Part shown: piece by piece, positions 42,154 through 52,771 of the stretch
Layout of the letters: each line of letters starts with the position of its first letter
Numbering within the stretch: the stretch's first letter is position 1
From: Narthecium ossifragum
Lineage: Eukaryota > Streptophyta > Magnoliopsida > Dioscoreales > Nartheciaceae
Reading direction: 5' to 3'
DNA: 64,000 bases
Assembly: GCA_963920575.1 (NCBI GenBank)
Contig: OY986970.1
Location: forward strand, 15,087,588-15,151,587
Position numbers and translations under genes: made by a program
The notes under the pieces: generated by a model
Database searches by the model: none
Seen by the model: the letters and a program-made list of their open reading frames with translations, nothing else
What the model was told of the DNA's origin: nothing

Positions 42154-42711
42154 ATGCTGAATTTGATTGTGGCTTCATCAAAGACTTATATATGTAAGAC
42201 TTCTTGTCTTTCAAGTACTTTGTTTGTTACGAACAGTCCCTTCTTCTTTGATGAAGCATCTTTGCATAGCTTTACTCTTCTTCGGACCATGTATTTCTAT
42301 ACTTTAAATCATCGGCCGCCAAAAGACTACTTGATGATGACTCTATTTATTGAAATCCATGGCTTGAAGGACGACAATTGGCCAATACCTAAAGCTTATA
42401 ATGAATTATTTGCCATGAATTCTCCTTTCTTCTTTGATAAAGCATGTTTGCACCTCATCTCCATCTTTAAATGCATGTATTTCTATACTTTAAACTATAG
42501 GCCACCAAAAGCCTATTTGATGATGGACAGATTTATTGAAACACATGATTTGCAGGAATGTGATTGGCCACTGACTAAAATTTTTAATGATTTCATTACC
42601 TGGGACCTGTCTTTCTTCTTTGATGAATTTTGTCTGCATGCCTTCTTCAATCTTCAATCTATGTACTTCTTTACATGGAACCACCGACCACCCAAATTCA
42701 ATTTTAGTTGA
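42154..42711 (+). CDS. 185-codon ORF of three about 60-residue repeats, function unknown
   Basis: Repeats begin NSPFFFDEASLH, NSPFFFDKACLH and DLSFFFDEFCLH. Each has MYFYT or MYFFT, then RPPK, and the first two continue YLMM...FIE.H and end near WP. The third is truncated after RPPK. The unit is rich in Phe, Tyr and Leu with invariant His and Trp, resembling a small fold rather than low complexity. Just downstream comes the conserved hairpin, so it occupies the place of the 64-residue ORF in P elements. I recognise no family. An upstream frame overlaps its start, so the true start is uncertain. Confidence 0.45.
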   Translation: MLNLIVASSKTYICKTSCLSSTLFVTNSPFFFDEASLHSFTLLRTMYFYTLNHRPPKDYLMMTLFIEIHGLKDDNWPIPKAYNELFAMNSPFFFDKACLHLISIFKCMYFYTLNYRPPKAYLMMDRFIETHDLQECDWPLTKIFNDFITWDLSFFFDEFCLHAFFNLQSMYFFTWNHRPPKFNFS

Positions 42712-42744
42712 GCTTACATTGTGTCGAGCTCGAGACGTTAAACC

Positions 42745-42770
42745 AAGCGCTTGGTGGGAGGTAACCTATC
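42745..42770 (+). other. Conserved hairpin downstream of coding region (R)
   Basis: GCGCTTGGTGGGAGGTAACC: stem GTGGG/CCTAT uses two G-U pairs, loop AGGTAA. Same place as in P1, P2, Q2 and Q3. Confidence 0.6.
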
Positions 42771-44554
42771 TCTTCTTTGCATTTTGACTAGTTGTTTAAA
42801 AAAAAATATTCTTTACATGCTTGCTTGTTTTCGAATTATTTACATGTTTGATTTTGATGTGTGTCAGTTGCTCTTTGATTCATTGTTTGATAATGTCGTC
42901 ATTGTCGTTGTTGAATCTTTGTGTTGATCGTTGAATTGGCTGGATTGGCGTGTTCTTGTTGTGGTATTTTGATGCCTAGGGAGCCTAGTATTCATGTATG
43001 AGGTGCTAGAGGTGAAGTTCTAGGTTTTCAGCCTAGTTTTGTGTTGTTGTGCGCAAAAGATCGATCTTCCGAGTGTTGAAGATCGATCTTTTGTTGGGTC
43101 ATTTTTAATAGCTGAGCTTGGACAAATATGATCGATCTTCAATCTTCAATCCCTTGAAGATCGATAATGTTTGTACATTTGCTGCTACAGAGAGTGGGTA
43201 TAGAGAAGATCGATTGTCGCGCCCCGACCCGCGTAGGCCCAACCGGGCCGGGCGACGCGAACCAGAACCTAACCTATTGCGAAAATTTTGGCGAGGTTTT
43301 CCTCTAATCGTAGTGGTCTCCCTAGCAATTCATAATCATTATGTATTATACAAACAATCACAAACCTCAAAACGCTGAACTGGATATAATACAAATCCTC
43401 AAAACAGGGAAATTATACATTTAACACTCCCGTAGGAGACTATCTATAACAAAAGGGTAAAACTGAGATCGCCGCTCCTCAAGTACTACCAGACGCCGCC
43501 ACGTCACCAAACACCTGCCCGGTAAGGGCGACCGAAGAAATGCTAGCGCCAGCACCTGCAAAACGCAGCCCGGGTAGGAGTGAGCACTAAGCTCAGTAGG
43601 GATACTACACTACGACACTCACAAGGGAGGGAACACAACAGTGTTACCCCCAAGCAAAGACTGGGTGTACACAGGGGTCCCATAACCCCATCACGTGTCC
43701 CTGAAAGGTGGCCTCAGTCATGGTCCCCAGCCGAACTGGTCACATGCTGGGTCGCCCTCAGCAAGGTAGGAAACCGGCACAGTAATCTCACTAGCAGGAA
43801 ACCAACACTGCTAGGCGGGCAACCAACACCGCTGAGTAGGCACAGCCTCTATCAAAGAGACAGTGAACCGGACACCGGCTACACCTCAACACTCGGCTCG
43901 AGGCCGACACGACCTCTAAACATCAAACCACATGTATTCTGGTCATCTAACCCTATCATCAAAAAATGACGGAACACTACAAATCGAGTCCTGGACCACG
44001 CTACCCGCAACGGTCCTAGAGCTAAATCCGGACTACCCGAAAGCCCCGGATCGGCGATCAACCCATCACCAACGTCCTACACAGATGCAACTAATCCACA
44101 AGGCAATGCATGTTATGAGCACACGCAATAATATACAGATAAACATGCAACAGTATGTGATTATATATCAAACAGGGTCTGGGCACGGCACCCTACCGGC
44201 CCGGGGTGGTGAACAGGTAAATAAGGTCTAGGAGCTGTTACAGTGGTACCACCACCAACTGTCAGCAGTCCACCACAACACCTGCATCGGGAAGCAGCCC
44301 CGCAAACAACAGCTCACAGATATCAAAGATAAAGCCCTCGGCGCACGCTGACATGGAAGGCTAAGGAAAGCTGTAGGGCTACCCGCCCGTTTATTCTAAA
44401 CATCCCGGGAGTCATCACTCCCCCGGTTCACCATTGCCCCTATTATAGGGCTAACATGCTTAAATAAATATACAAGATATAAGACAGTAAAGAAAATGAT
44501 ACATGCAAAGCCTCGCGAGCAAAACAAGATGAATTTCTCTCTCTGCCGTAGACG

Positions 44555-44887
44555 GATCGATCATTCTCCCCAAGGGCCGATCGATCCTACTAATGGCAGA
44601 GAACAATCTCTCCATATCGTGTCGAGTAAGATCGATCCATCCCCCCAAGGGTCGATCGATCTTACTCGTGATAGGGAACATCCTCACTGCCGTGCCAAGG
44701 AGGATCGATCCTTACCCCCAAGGGACGATTGATCCTACTCGCGACGAGGGGGATCCCATGCTACCCAAGGCACAAGGATCGATCGTCCTCACTCGAGAAT
44801 GATCGATCCTGCTCGGGTTTAGCATGACCAACAAAGAAGGATCGATCCCTCTCACAGAGGGATCGATCGCGATGGGTTCTCCGGCAA
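44555..44887. repeat. Phased palindrome pairs in S7 (inner cluster)
   Basis: Pairs at 44555/44579, 44630/44654 and 44703/44727, each exactly 24 bp apart with CCCCCAAGGG between the members; further cores follow to 44871. Pair two reads GTAAGATCGATC...GATCGATCTTAC, an inverted repeat overall. Confidence 0.9.
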
Positions 44888-45213
44888 CCCTCCGGCGAGA
44901 AATACCATCGGAAAACTCAACTAAATCCCACCAAAACCTGGGATCTAGTAGTACGAAGGACCACGAGTCCAAAACCGGTGGAAATACTACAATCTAACAA
45001 GTGTATATCAAGATCTAAGCAAAAGATCACAGACAACCGGAATTTTTTTTCCAAAAACCTGGAAGAATTGTAGGTAGGATCCCTACCTATGCAATAGCAA
45101 CTTCAATCCCAGCTGCTAGGCCTTGTATCGTCCACAACCTCTTCGAAATCCAGAAAATCTCAGCTCAAGAACTCGAATTTCAAAAGAGATTCAAGGAAGA
45201 AGGTTACGTCCGT

Positions 45214-45220
45214 TTTATAG
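45214..45220 (-). promoter_or_regulatory. TATA box of S7
   Basis: CTATAAA on the minus strand. The first palindrome is about 22 bp upstream of it. Confidence 0.6.
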
Positions 45221-45242
45221 ACAAACGAACCGACCTAAGCGC

Positions 45243-45357
45243 GATCGATCCGTCCAAGAGAGCGATCGATCCGTCCCAAGAGGAACGATCGATCCTTCTC
45301 AATGATCCGACTTCCTGGAATTGACCGATCGATCCTTCTAGCAAGGAAGGATCGATC
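45243..45357. repeat. Phased GATCGATC array in S7 (promoter-side cluster)
   Basis: Cores at 45243, 45264, 45287, 45327 and 45350; steps 21, 23, 40 and 23. Directly upstream of the minus-strand TATA box. Confidence 0.88.
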
Positions 45358-46433
45358 CGTCTTTCGCAGGAAGCTAGACTTGGGCTAAAACTTAAGCCCA
45401 AGCCCGGATCTTTTGATCCCGGGTCCCACTAACCATTCTAGCCAAACATTACCACAAACATGGTCAGTGTGTGCCCACGCGGGTGTGAAACTAGCAGACA
45501 AGACGTAATTTACCAAATTCCCCTTGCGGTCCACGAAGAGCCACAGGAGTAGAGGGACGGGTCCTCACATCGATCCTCACCATAGTGAAGTTTTTATACT
45601 CATTGCTCCACTTTTGTACATGGTTGACATTTTTGGTTGGAGATCGACCCTCACCATGTTGATTTTGGCTTTGGGGGTGTGCCCCGTGTGTATGTGGCAC
45701 TATATATGTGGATGTGGATGTACTGTGGATGTATATTATCAAAATTTGTAGCCCCTGTGCTTATTGAATACATAGAGGAGATGCTGCCCAATGTTTCTCT
45801 AAGTTTTCATGCTTCTTCTATTCTTTACTTCTTTGCCATCATGGGGTATTTCTTCTACTATGTTCCAGGGTCTCTATACTATGGTATGCATATTGTTGCG
45901 ATGCATTACGACATCACACATATACTTGGTTTTCATGCTTCACCTTGCTCAGCAAATACGGTTTTACCTATCACCAAGGTTACAGTTTCATTAGAAGCAT
46001 CATCAGGTTATCTCTATCATTTACCTTATTTCCGTGCTTGAGGACAATCCCGCTTAAGTTTGGGGTAACATTCATAAATTTCATGCTCATGCTTAATTTT
46101 TTGATAATCGACATTATACATCCCTTGACATATGGTAAAAGAATGAAATTATGATATGAGTTGATGAAGATGCATGTTTTAGAAATTTCTCTTATGAATT
46201 ATTCAAAATTTATGTCATATAAGATTTAGTAAATTTAGCTATGCATGGCATTATATGTGTTGGTAAGTGTAAGACTTGAAATTAGATTCTAAGCCTGAAA
46301 CAAAGATAGATTTATAAGTTTAGATTCTAAGCCTGAAACAAAGATAGATTTATAATTTTATGACATGTCGCAGAAGATAGATGAACACATGTAATTTTCT
46401 GTTCGCAACAAGTATATGTGTTGGTAAGTGTAA

Positions 46434-46600
46434 GACTTTCAACTTAGTAATCGGGCAGGATGCCTGAACAGCATGTTGTTCGCGTAAACCTGTTGAAAGT
46501 CCTTATGAATAAAAAGAAAAGAATAAACATAATTTCATCATAGTAACCGGGCAATGTTCCTGATCAGGAGATGTTGTTCGCGTAAAACGGGTGATTTTCC
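46434..46600 (+). other. Tandem pair of the structured motif (R)
   Basis: Copy one (46434-46501) is closed by GACTTTCAAC/GTTGAAAGTC, a perfect 10-bp inverted repeat, with GGCA-GGA-TGCC and ACA-GCA-TGT inside. Copy two (46534-46600) is closed by TCATC/GGTGA with one G-U pair. Both keep GTTCGCGTAAA. Upstream, 46262-46350 has a separate direct repeat (TTAGATTCTAAGCCTGAAAC twice). Confidence 0.65.
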
Positions 46601-47110
46601 TTGTGGAAAAAAAGAACAGTTATTGTTATGTGATAGTGGAAAATATATGCATGCTTAGAATTGTGATCTTCAATAGTTGAGTGCTTGGATATAATGGATA
46701 TTCTGATACATGTTGAACCCAATTCACACACTGGAGAGTCAAAGTTATGTTTGAATCATGATTAAATATGTTGAAGTATTGGAAGTGTCTTATGACATGT
46801 TTTGATTTACTTTACTCTTATCTGACTATGAATTAATAAATATATTCATGGATATTACTTCTATTTTATGCATTGGAGTTAATGAATATTGTAATTAATT
46901 TCTGATGATATGTCAAGGGGATGTATAGATATTTGTGGGTATCATCATTGGAAACTCTCAGGAGGCTATAACTCCTCCACTGGGGCCATCCAGAGGTTTA
47001 AAGGCTTGTTACAAATGCTAAGTGTAATCGTGAGACCTACGAAAGTGGCTAGTTTGATTTCCTGCTTTATTTTTACTTTTGTCTTCCTTTGCTCGAGGAC
47101 GAGCAAAGAT

Positions 47111-47417
47111 CAACTTGGGGGGTGTGATAAGACGTGAAAAGTGCACAAATCACCCTTTTAATTGGGTTTCATTAGTCTCCTAGCAATGCTATTTTGATTG
47201 TCTTCTCCCCATTTAAGGTATTAGGACCCACAACGAAGATTAGATCAAGTTTAGTGCTAAACCGAACAAATAAAGAACTTGATAGGAGCAAAGAAGTAAA
47301 AGGAGTAAAGATGGGCCATCTTTGACATCAAAACTGTACCTTCTCAGGAGGAACTAGATGATGTGCCATATATGGTTGGAAAACTATTCACGTCTAGTTT
47401 CTGGAGAAGTTTATAGT
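47111..47417 (+). repeat. R polypurine tract and start of its 3' LTR
   Basis: CAACTTGGGGGGTG (47111-47124), then TGATAAGACGTGAAAAG. The LTR contains a segment close to Q LTRs (GAACTAGATGATGTGCCATA) and is cut at 47417. Confidence 0.7.
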
Positions 47418-48208
47418 TGATCGCTCGCAAACGTCGTCGTTAAAACATTACAAACTCAATCAAATATTAAATTTATAATCCTTATTCAATCACTACACTA
47501 TTAGGTAGAATAGCGGTGAAGTCGGGAGTCGATCCACAGGGAAAACATTGGAAACTGAAATCAATTCTCGAAACCCTAAAACTAAGGAAAAGAATCAAAG
47601 ATATAATAGACTTATCTAACTAATAAACAAAAGAAATAAAAGGTTGATCAATTCAAATCAATGGAGTTGTTACTTAGGAATTACTCAATCGGCCCTAGTT
47701 TCATTATTAGTCTTCTCTAGTTATCATCTTGTTCCCTTCTCTCAACATTATGGATCATATGGCTACAAGCTCACATGAATTTCTAAAAGAAAGTTAATGT
47801 TCTCAACGGCATAACCTATCTTTGCTTGGCATATATTGTCTTTGGTCCTACGATTACTTCAAATTATACTACTCTTAATGACCTTGGCATAACCTATCTT
47901 CGCGTAACATAGCTTATCTCAAATGCAAACCAATAATTTCATGAAAACCATCTCATAAATCTCTACAATCAATGACAGAAATCATGTAGGACTGAAAGTA
48001 CGTCAAGGGAACTCTGTTCCTTCAACTCTATTAACAATAAAACCATATTCATGAGATCATGCGTCGAGAAATTTACAAGAATCAAACTAAAGAAAAACCA
48101 AAACTACACTAGGGTTTCATGATATTCCTAAATACATCAATTAGCAACTCATCTTTTGGATGAAAGCCATCGGGTTGGAATAGGAAGCTATCAACATCCA
48201 CATCCTCT
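47418..48208 (-). repeat. P-type solo LTR, left part
   Basis: Starts TGATCGCTCGCAAACG and is close to the fragment at 40541. It is interrupted after CCTCT (48204-48208) by Q3 and continues at 54390. The two flanks of the whole LTR (ATAGT and GGCTA) do not match, so either the duplication has decayed or one side is rearranged. Confidence 0.75.
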
Positions 48209-48552
48209 TGATGAGAATGCATAATGTTATATTTTTACCCCTTAATACTTAGTCTCCTGTACTTAATTAGTTCCTAAATACACTCATTATTCTTACATTT
48301 TGATTTAGGATGCAATTGAAGTCCTTAAGTCGAAAAGAAGCTGAAAAGAGTGCATGGATCATATTTAAAGATTAATCTGTACCTGCTCATGAAGAACCAG
48401 ATGATGTGCCATATATAGTTAGAAAGCTCTTGAAGTCTAGTTTCTGGGGAATTTTACTGTTCGTGATTCCGAGTTTCCTAGAGGAAGTTACGGCAATTTC
48501 AGTACCGATAGCGCAGTCTGGATGGCAGAACAGTAAATATGCTGGAAAGTTG

Positions 48553-48845
48553 GATCGATCCGACACCCCGGTGGGATCGATCCGACTATGCAGAATCGTG
48601 ACAGAACATATATTTTTCGGCTGAACATGGTCCGATCGATCCATTCATCCATCCTAAGGTGTCCGATCGATCCGACACCTAAAGTTCGATCGATCGGACT
48701 CAAATAGCCAGAGAAGGTGGATTTTTACGCATCCGATCGATCCAGCACCCATAGATCGATCGATCGGACTCGGGCATAACTAGAAATTGAAGATTTTTAA
48801 TGAGACCGATCGATCCGACACCCCGAAAAGGATCGATCGGACTTT
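48553..48845. repeat. Phased palindrome pairs in Q3 LTR
   Basis: Pairs at 48553/48575, 48665/48688, 48735/48758 and 48808/48831, spaced 22, 23, 23 and 23 bp, plus a single core at 48634. The 3' LTR keeps the same set at about 53131-53420 with point changes, while spacing is retained. Confidence 0.9.
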
Positions 48846-48900
48846 CCCAGTGAAGAAAATCAACGATTGTGATCTAATCCGAGGGTGGATACACTTAAGA

Positions 48901-48910
48901 CTATAAATAG
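48901..48910 (+). promoter_or_regulatory. TATA box of Q3 5' LTR
   Basis: CTATAAATAG, about 60 bp after the last palindrome. The 3' LTR has CTATAAATTG at 53481-53490. Confidence 0.65.
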
Positions 48911-49807
48911 GACTCTTTCTAGGGTTTGAGGGGGGATTCTTGGACACTTTTGGCTGCTCTTTCTCCTCCTTTATATTTTTTCTAGGTTTTATCTTGTTTA
49001 TTGGAATCTTTTGAGGATTGTTCTCAATGGCCCTGCGTGGCTAAATCTTGATCCTTGGTCGAGGAGACTGAAACCTCGGAATCAATGAAACTGTGAGATC
49101 TAATTTATTTTTATTGTTCAGTTTATAGATGAGTATTGAATGTTCTTCTGTTATTAAATATTCATGATTGTCTTGTCTAATTGCTAGGAGCGCTACTAGT
49201 TTATTATTCATTGCGATCTACTGCTAGGTTGGATATCAAATCCGGAATTGTTTGATCCCTCTAATCTACGAAGCAACTAGGGTTTAATAATCTACTGCGT
49301 TTAAGAGATTGTTAGGTCTTAGGAAGAATATTTGACTAGATTAAATGCAACCGCTTGTGCTTGTGTTGTTTAGCTTCATCGATCTCCCTATTCTTAACGC
49401 TGCTACTAAATTAAATCTACAGCGCTTGTCTTACGTTGTCTAGTAGTTAGGGTTGATTAGATCGCTTGTTTCTAATTAATTATGATCGAGGAGAGCTTCG
49501 AATTTAATTCGGACGGTGAATATTCATGGTATGAATTGATTGATACTTGCATCTATGATCAGTTGTTGGATTCCGATGGTGGATGTTGACTCAAACCAAG
49601 GTTTGTTCTCTTAATTCAACTTGTTTTCTTCGTTTTAAATTATTTCTTTATTGGTTTTCCTCACGTTTAACACCCCTCCATCTTTGTTCACTAAGCACAA
49701 AACTAGGCTAAACACTCTTCGTGGGATCGACTCGTACTCGCACTACTACATTTATTTTAACGAGTATTGGTTTTATTTTTGAGTGCCTGCAACAACACAT
49801 CAAATTT

Positions 49808-49825
49808 TGGCGCCGTTGCCGGGGA
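49808..49825 (+). other. Q3 primer-binding site, tRNA-Asp type
   Basis: TGGCGCCGTTGCCGGGGA, a full match to what plant tRNA-Asp would pair with. Starts six bases after the 5' LTR. Confidence 0.88.
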
Positions 49826-49912
49826 GTGATTCTAGTTGATTTTTGTGCTTATAGTGATCTTTATTTTCATCAAAAAAAAAAAAAAAATTTATAGCTTCTA
49901 TGGTTTGAATGT

Positions 49913-51094
49913 ATGGCCAATTATAATATGCCACCGGGTGACATATGGAATGATGATTTGCCTTTTGGTTATGGACCCGTTTACAATAATGACACATATG
50001 GTTTCTCGAACCCGGCCTATGATTCATATTCATATTCTTATAATTCGAATTGTAGAGATCATACCTACCCTAGTTGGCAGTTTCATGATTTCTCAAACCC
50101 GGCCTATGATTCAGATTCATATTCTTATAATTCGGATTTTAGAGATCATACCTACCCTAGTTGGCAGTTTCAAGCATCTTTTCAAGAGATTCTGAAGGAA
50201 ATGGAAGAAAATACTAATTCCTTAAGAGAAATGCGTATTTCTTGGGAGGAAAGATTTTCTAGGGAGCGTGACAAAACTGAGAACCTCTTCATTGCTCAGT
50301 CACAAATGCAAAAAGAGCCACTAATAATTGACCAAGTTAATGTGAGTCACTCTTTTGATTAAGAAGTTAATAGATATGATTCTATACCTCATGTTTGTAA
50401 TGATAATACTTGTGATGCTTTTGTTTCTGATGATAATGATATATGTCATACTACTTGTGATTCTTTGTCGGTTCATGAAATTAATGATGATATTTCACTG
50501 ACTGCTACGGTTGGAGATGCTTTGGGGGAATTTCTACAAAATGCAGATGAAGAAGCTGTCCAGTCTAGGCCAATCGACCGCCGAGAACACAAGGAGCACT
50601 TATTCGAAGAACCTCCTCTCGCTGAAGTTGAAAGCATTCCTGTTACGCCGCGAGGTATATTTCCTGTGACTATTTCTTCTTCATTAGTGGTTAAAACGGA
50701 GATGACCTTAGTAGATATTTTCATATCTCGACGGATTTATTTTCGATCATGTAATCTTGACATCTTTGACAATCCGAACGACGACATTATTAATAGTTCA
50801 ATGAATGATTCGATTATAGTTGAGCATAATGTTGACTCCTTTCTTCCTGATCACCATGATGACATGCATTTTTGTTTGAGAGATCTAGCTATCTTGTTTA
50901 CTGGTGTTAGTATGGAAAAGCTAACTCTCAGTTTTGAAAAATACCTCTTGGACTCATATGCTAAATTAACCTTGGTGGCATTATTGAGGTTAAATATTCA
51001 GATTATAGCACCCAGTGATTTGGCATACCATCGTGTTAGAGAACGGCCACCAAGGGCACGATTAAAACTTTTTCTATTATATATAGTAGTTTAG
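49913..51094 (+). pseudogene. Residual gag-like frame of Q3, one in-frame stop
   Basis: A single frame from MANYNMPPGDIW to the stop at 51092, broken only by TAA at 50360-50362. Residues about 20-85 hold two copies of a 38-residue unit with SNPAYDS, YSYNS, RDHTYPSWQF. This resembles the post-knuckle linker of P gag (YGFSKPQNNPYSNTYN, WRNHPNFSW). A coiled-coil-like, Glu-rich part (EILKEMEENTNSLREM) and an acidic C-terminal half follow. The gag core, knuckle and protease are gone. Whether the product ever functioned is unknown. Confidence 0.55.
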
Positions 51095-51328
51095 TTTGCT
51101 TTATTTACTTTCTTGTGTGCTTAAGAGTTCTTGAATTATTTTTAGGTTGTATGCATGGATGGTTGCTTTTGTTTTGCTTTGCTTTGCTTTTGTTTTTAGG
51201 TGATCGAGCATTCCCTATCATACCTGAAGAATTCGCCCAGCCATGGTGATCATGGAAATTCAAAGTTTGGCAACTCCCACAGTATTCAAGGAAGAAGCAT
51301 GAATTTGAGCCAATGATAATAAACAAAC

Positions 51329-51352
51329 GCGCTGCTTGGAAGGCAACCCAAG
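51329..51352 (+). other. Conserved hairpin downstream of coding region (Q3)
   Basis: GCGCTGCTTGGAAGGCAACCCAAGG: stem CTTGGA/CCCAAG with an A-C mismatch next to loop AGGCAA. Confidence 0.65.
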
Positions 51353-52771
51353 GGGAGTTCGTTCCTTTCTCTCTTTTTTTTGGCATTTCCATTTTAGTTA
51401 TTTTTGCTTTTCTTTGCATTCCACCTTACATTGGGGACAATGTCAGTTTCAAGTGTGGGGGAGGAGATCTAGGTTGCATTTGCCATGAGCAAGAATTAGT
51501 TAAGCTTGGCATATTCATAACATGATTGAATGAGTAATTTTGCGACTTAGAATTAATTAGTTGAGTTATTTTCCTTGAGATGGTAATGACTGAATGAGTA
51601 GACAAAAGCTGGTGAGATTTTGAGCCTTTAGACTGACACATTCATTTCAGTCTCACTATTTTCTTTCATGAGAGATATTCTTTCATGGATTTGTTTCTCT
51701 AGAACTTGCTTTGATTCTATTCGAGGTCACATTGACACTTGCAGACATGAACATGATTAAGGCCATCTTTGTTATATGTTATATAAGCCAAATAGCCTAC
51801 CTTGTGATTAAATTTTTCCTTTTGCTAAACCCCTTTGAGCTTTATTGACTTCATTGTTAACCTACATTACAAGCTTTAAACCTGAAAAACAATGCCATTA
51901 CCCAAGCCATAAAACTAGTGGAGCATTGATCATCATTATGACATGTATGGGTGCAAAAGTTCAAGTGTGAGGGTGTTTGGATTTGTGGTATGGCTATGAT
52001 TGGTGATGTGGAGTTTATTTTTCATACTTAATTTGTGAGTATGTTGGTTCTGGAAAAAAAAAAAAAAAAAACAAAGAAAGAAAGAAGAAAGTGAAGGAGG
52101 AAACTGTTCTCATGCTACAATATGTGGTTATGAATCCTCCTAATACTCCAAAAAAAAGGGGTATGTCTATGTATGATTTCTACAAAGGTGGAAGTTTTTG
52201 CAAAAGATTGTTCACTATTTCAGTAAGAAGTATTCCTTTGAACAATCTCTTTGCCAAGGTCGTAATGTTATACTTTTTGATTATGTTGAAGCCAAATTGA
52301 AGAAGTTGCTGAATGGAGTGATTGGTTGTACATGTCTTATTGATGAATTTTTGCTCCATTAGTTCCATTGGCTTTTGCGCTACATTCCCAAATATTTCCC
52401 ACCTTAATCCTGGACCCCATTACAACCTTTTGAAGTCCTTATGATTTGTGTTATGCATGTGATTCTAGTGGTGGAGAATGAGAAGATATGCAAGCCTATG
52501 GTAGATCACTTTCATTGGAATGAATTTGAGTGAAATACATACCCTTCAAACACATGAGAGTTGAGTGTTAATTTCCGTGAGGGTCTACTTATTTAGTATG
52601 CTTCATCTTCAAGTGAAAATGCTTATTGATTGATTTTTAAGTTGTCTAAAAATGTTTGTTCATGATGTATTAGGAGTTGTGAAGAGCTTGATTGTTCTTT
52701 GTTGATGGCGTTGCAACCTTGATATCTTGAGTAGAGTGAATATTAGTTTTGCCCGAGGACGAGCAAAAGCT

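Larger units (their letters stand above)
43215..45569 (-). mobile_element. Solo LTR S7
   Basis: TGTCGCGCCCCGACCC...GGGTCCTCACA, with exact TCGAT duplications at 43210-43214 and 45570-45574. The target itself sits in an AGATCGAT motif of R. Minus-strand TATA box CTATAAA (45214-45220), palindromes on both sides, family hairpin near 44405-44426. No coding sequence. Confidence 0.9.
41453..47417 (+). mobile_element. R: Athila-like non-autonomous element, 5' part missing
   Basis: Plus-strand order: acidic repeat frame, three-repeat ORF, conserved hairpin, AT-rich 3' region (with solo LTR S7 inside), duplicated structured motif, polypurine tract, start of a 3' LTR (47125-47417, cut by a P-type LTR). 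The 3' words TTCATAAATTTCATGCTCAT and GCTCGAGGACGAGCAAAG are shared with P2. No gag, RT or integrase is visible. 42771-43209 and 45575-46433 have no gene. Confidence 0.7.
48209..49802 (+). repeat. Q3 5' LTR
   Basis: TGATGAGAATGC...CAACACATCA. Palindrome pairs at 48553-48845, TATA box at 48901, then a long leader ending at the primer site. Confidence 0.9.
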
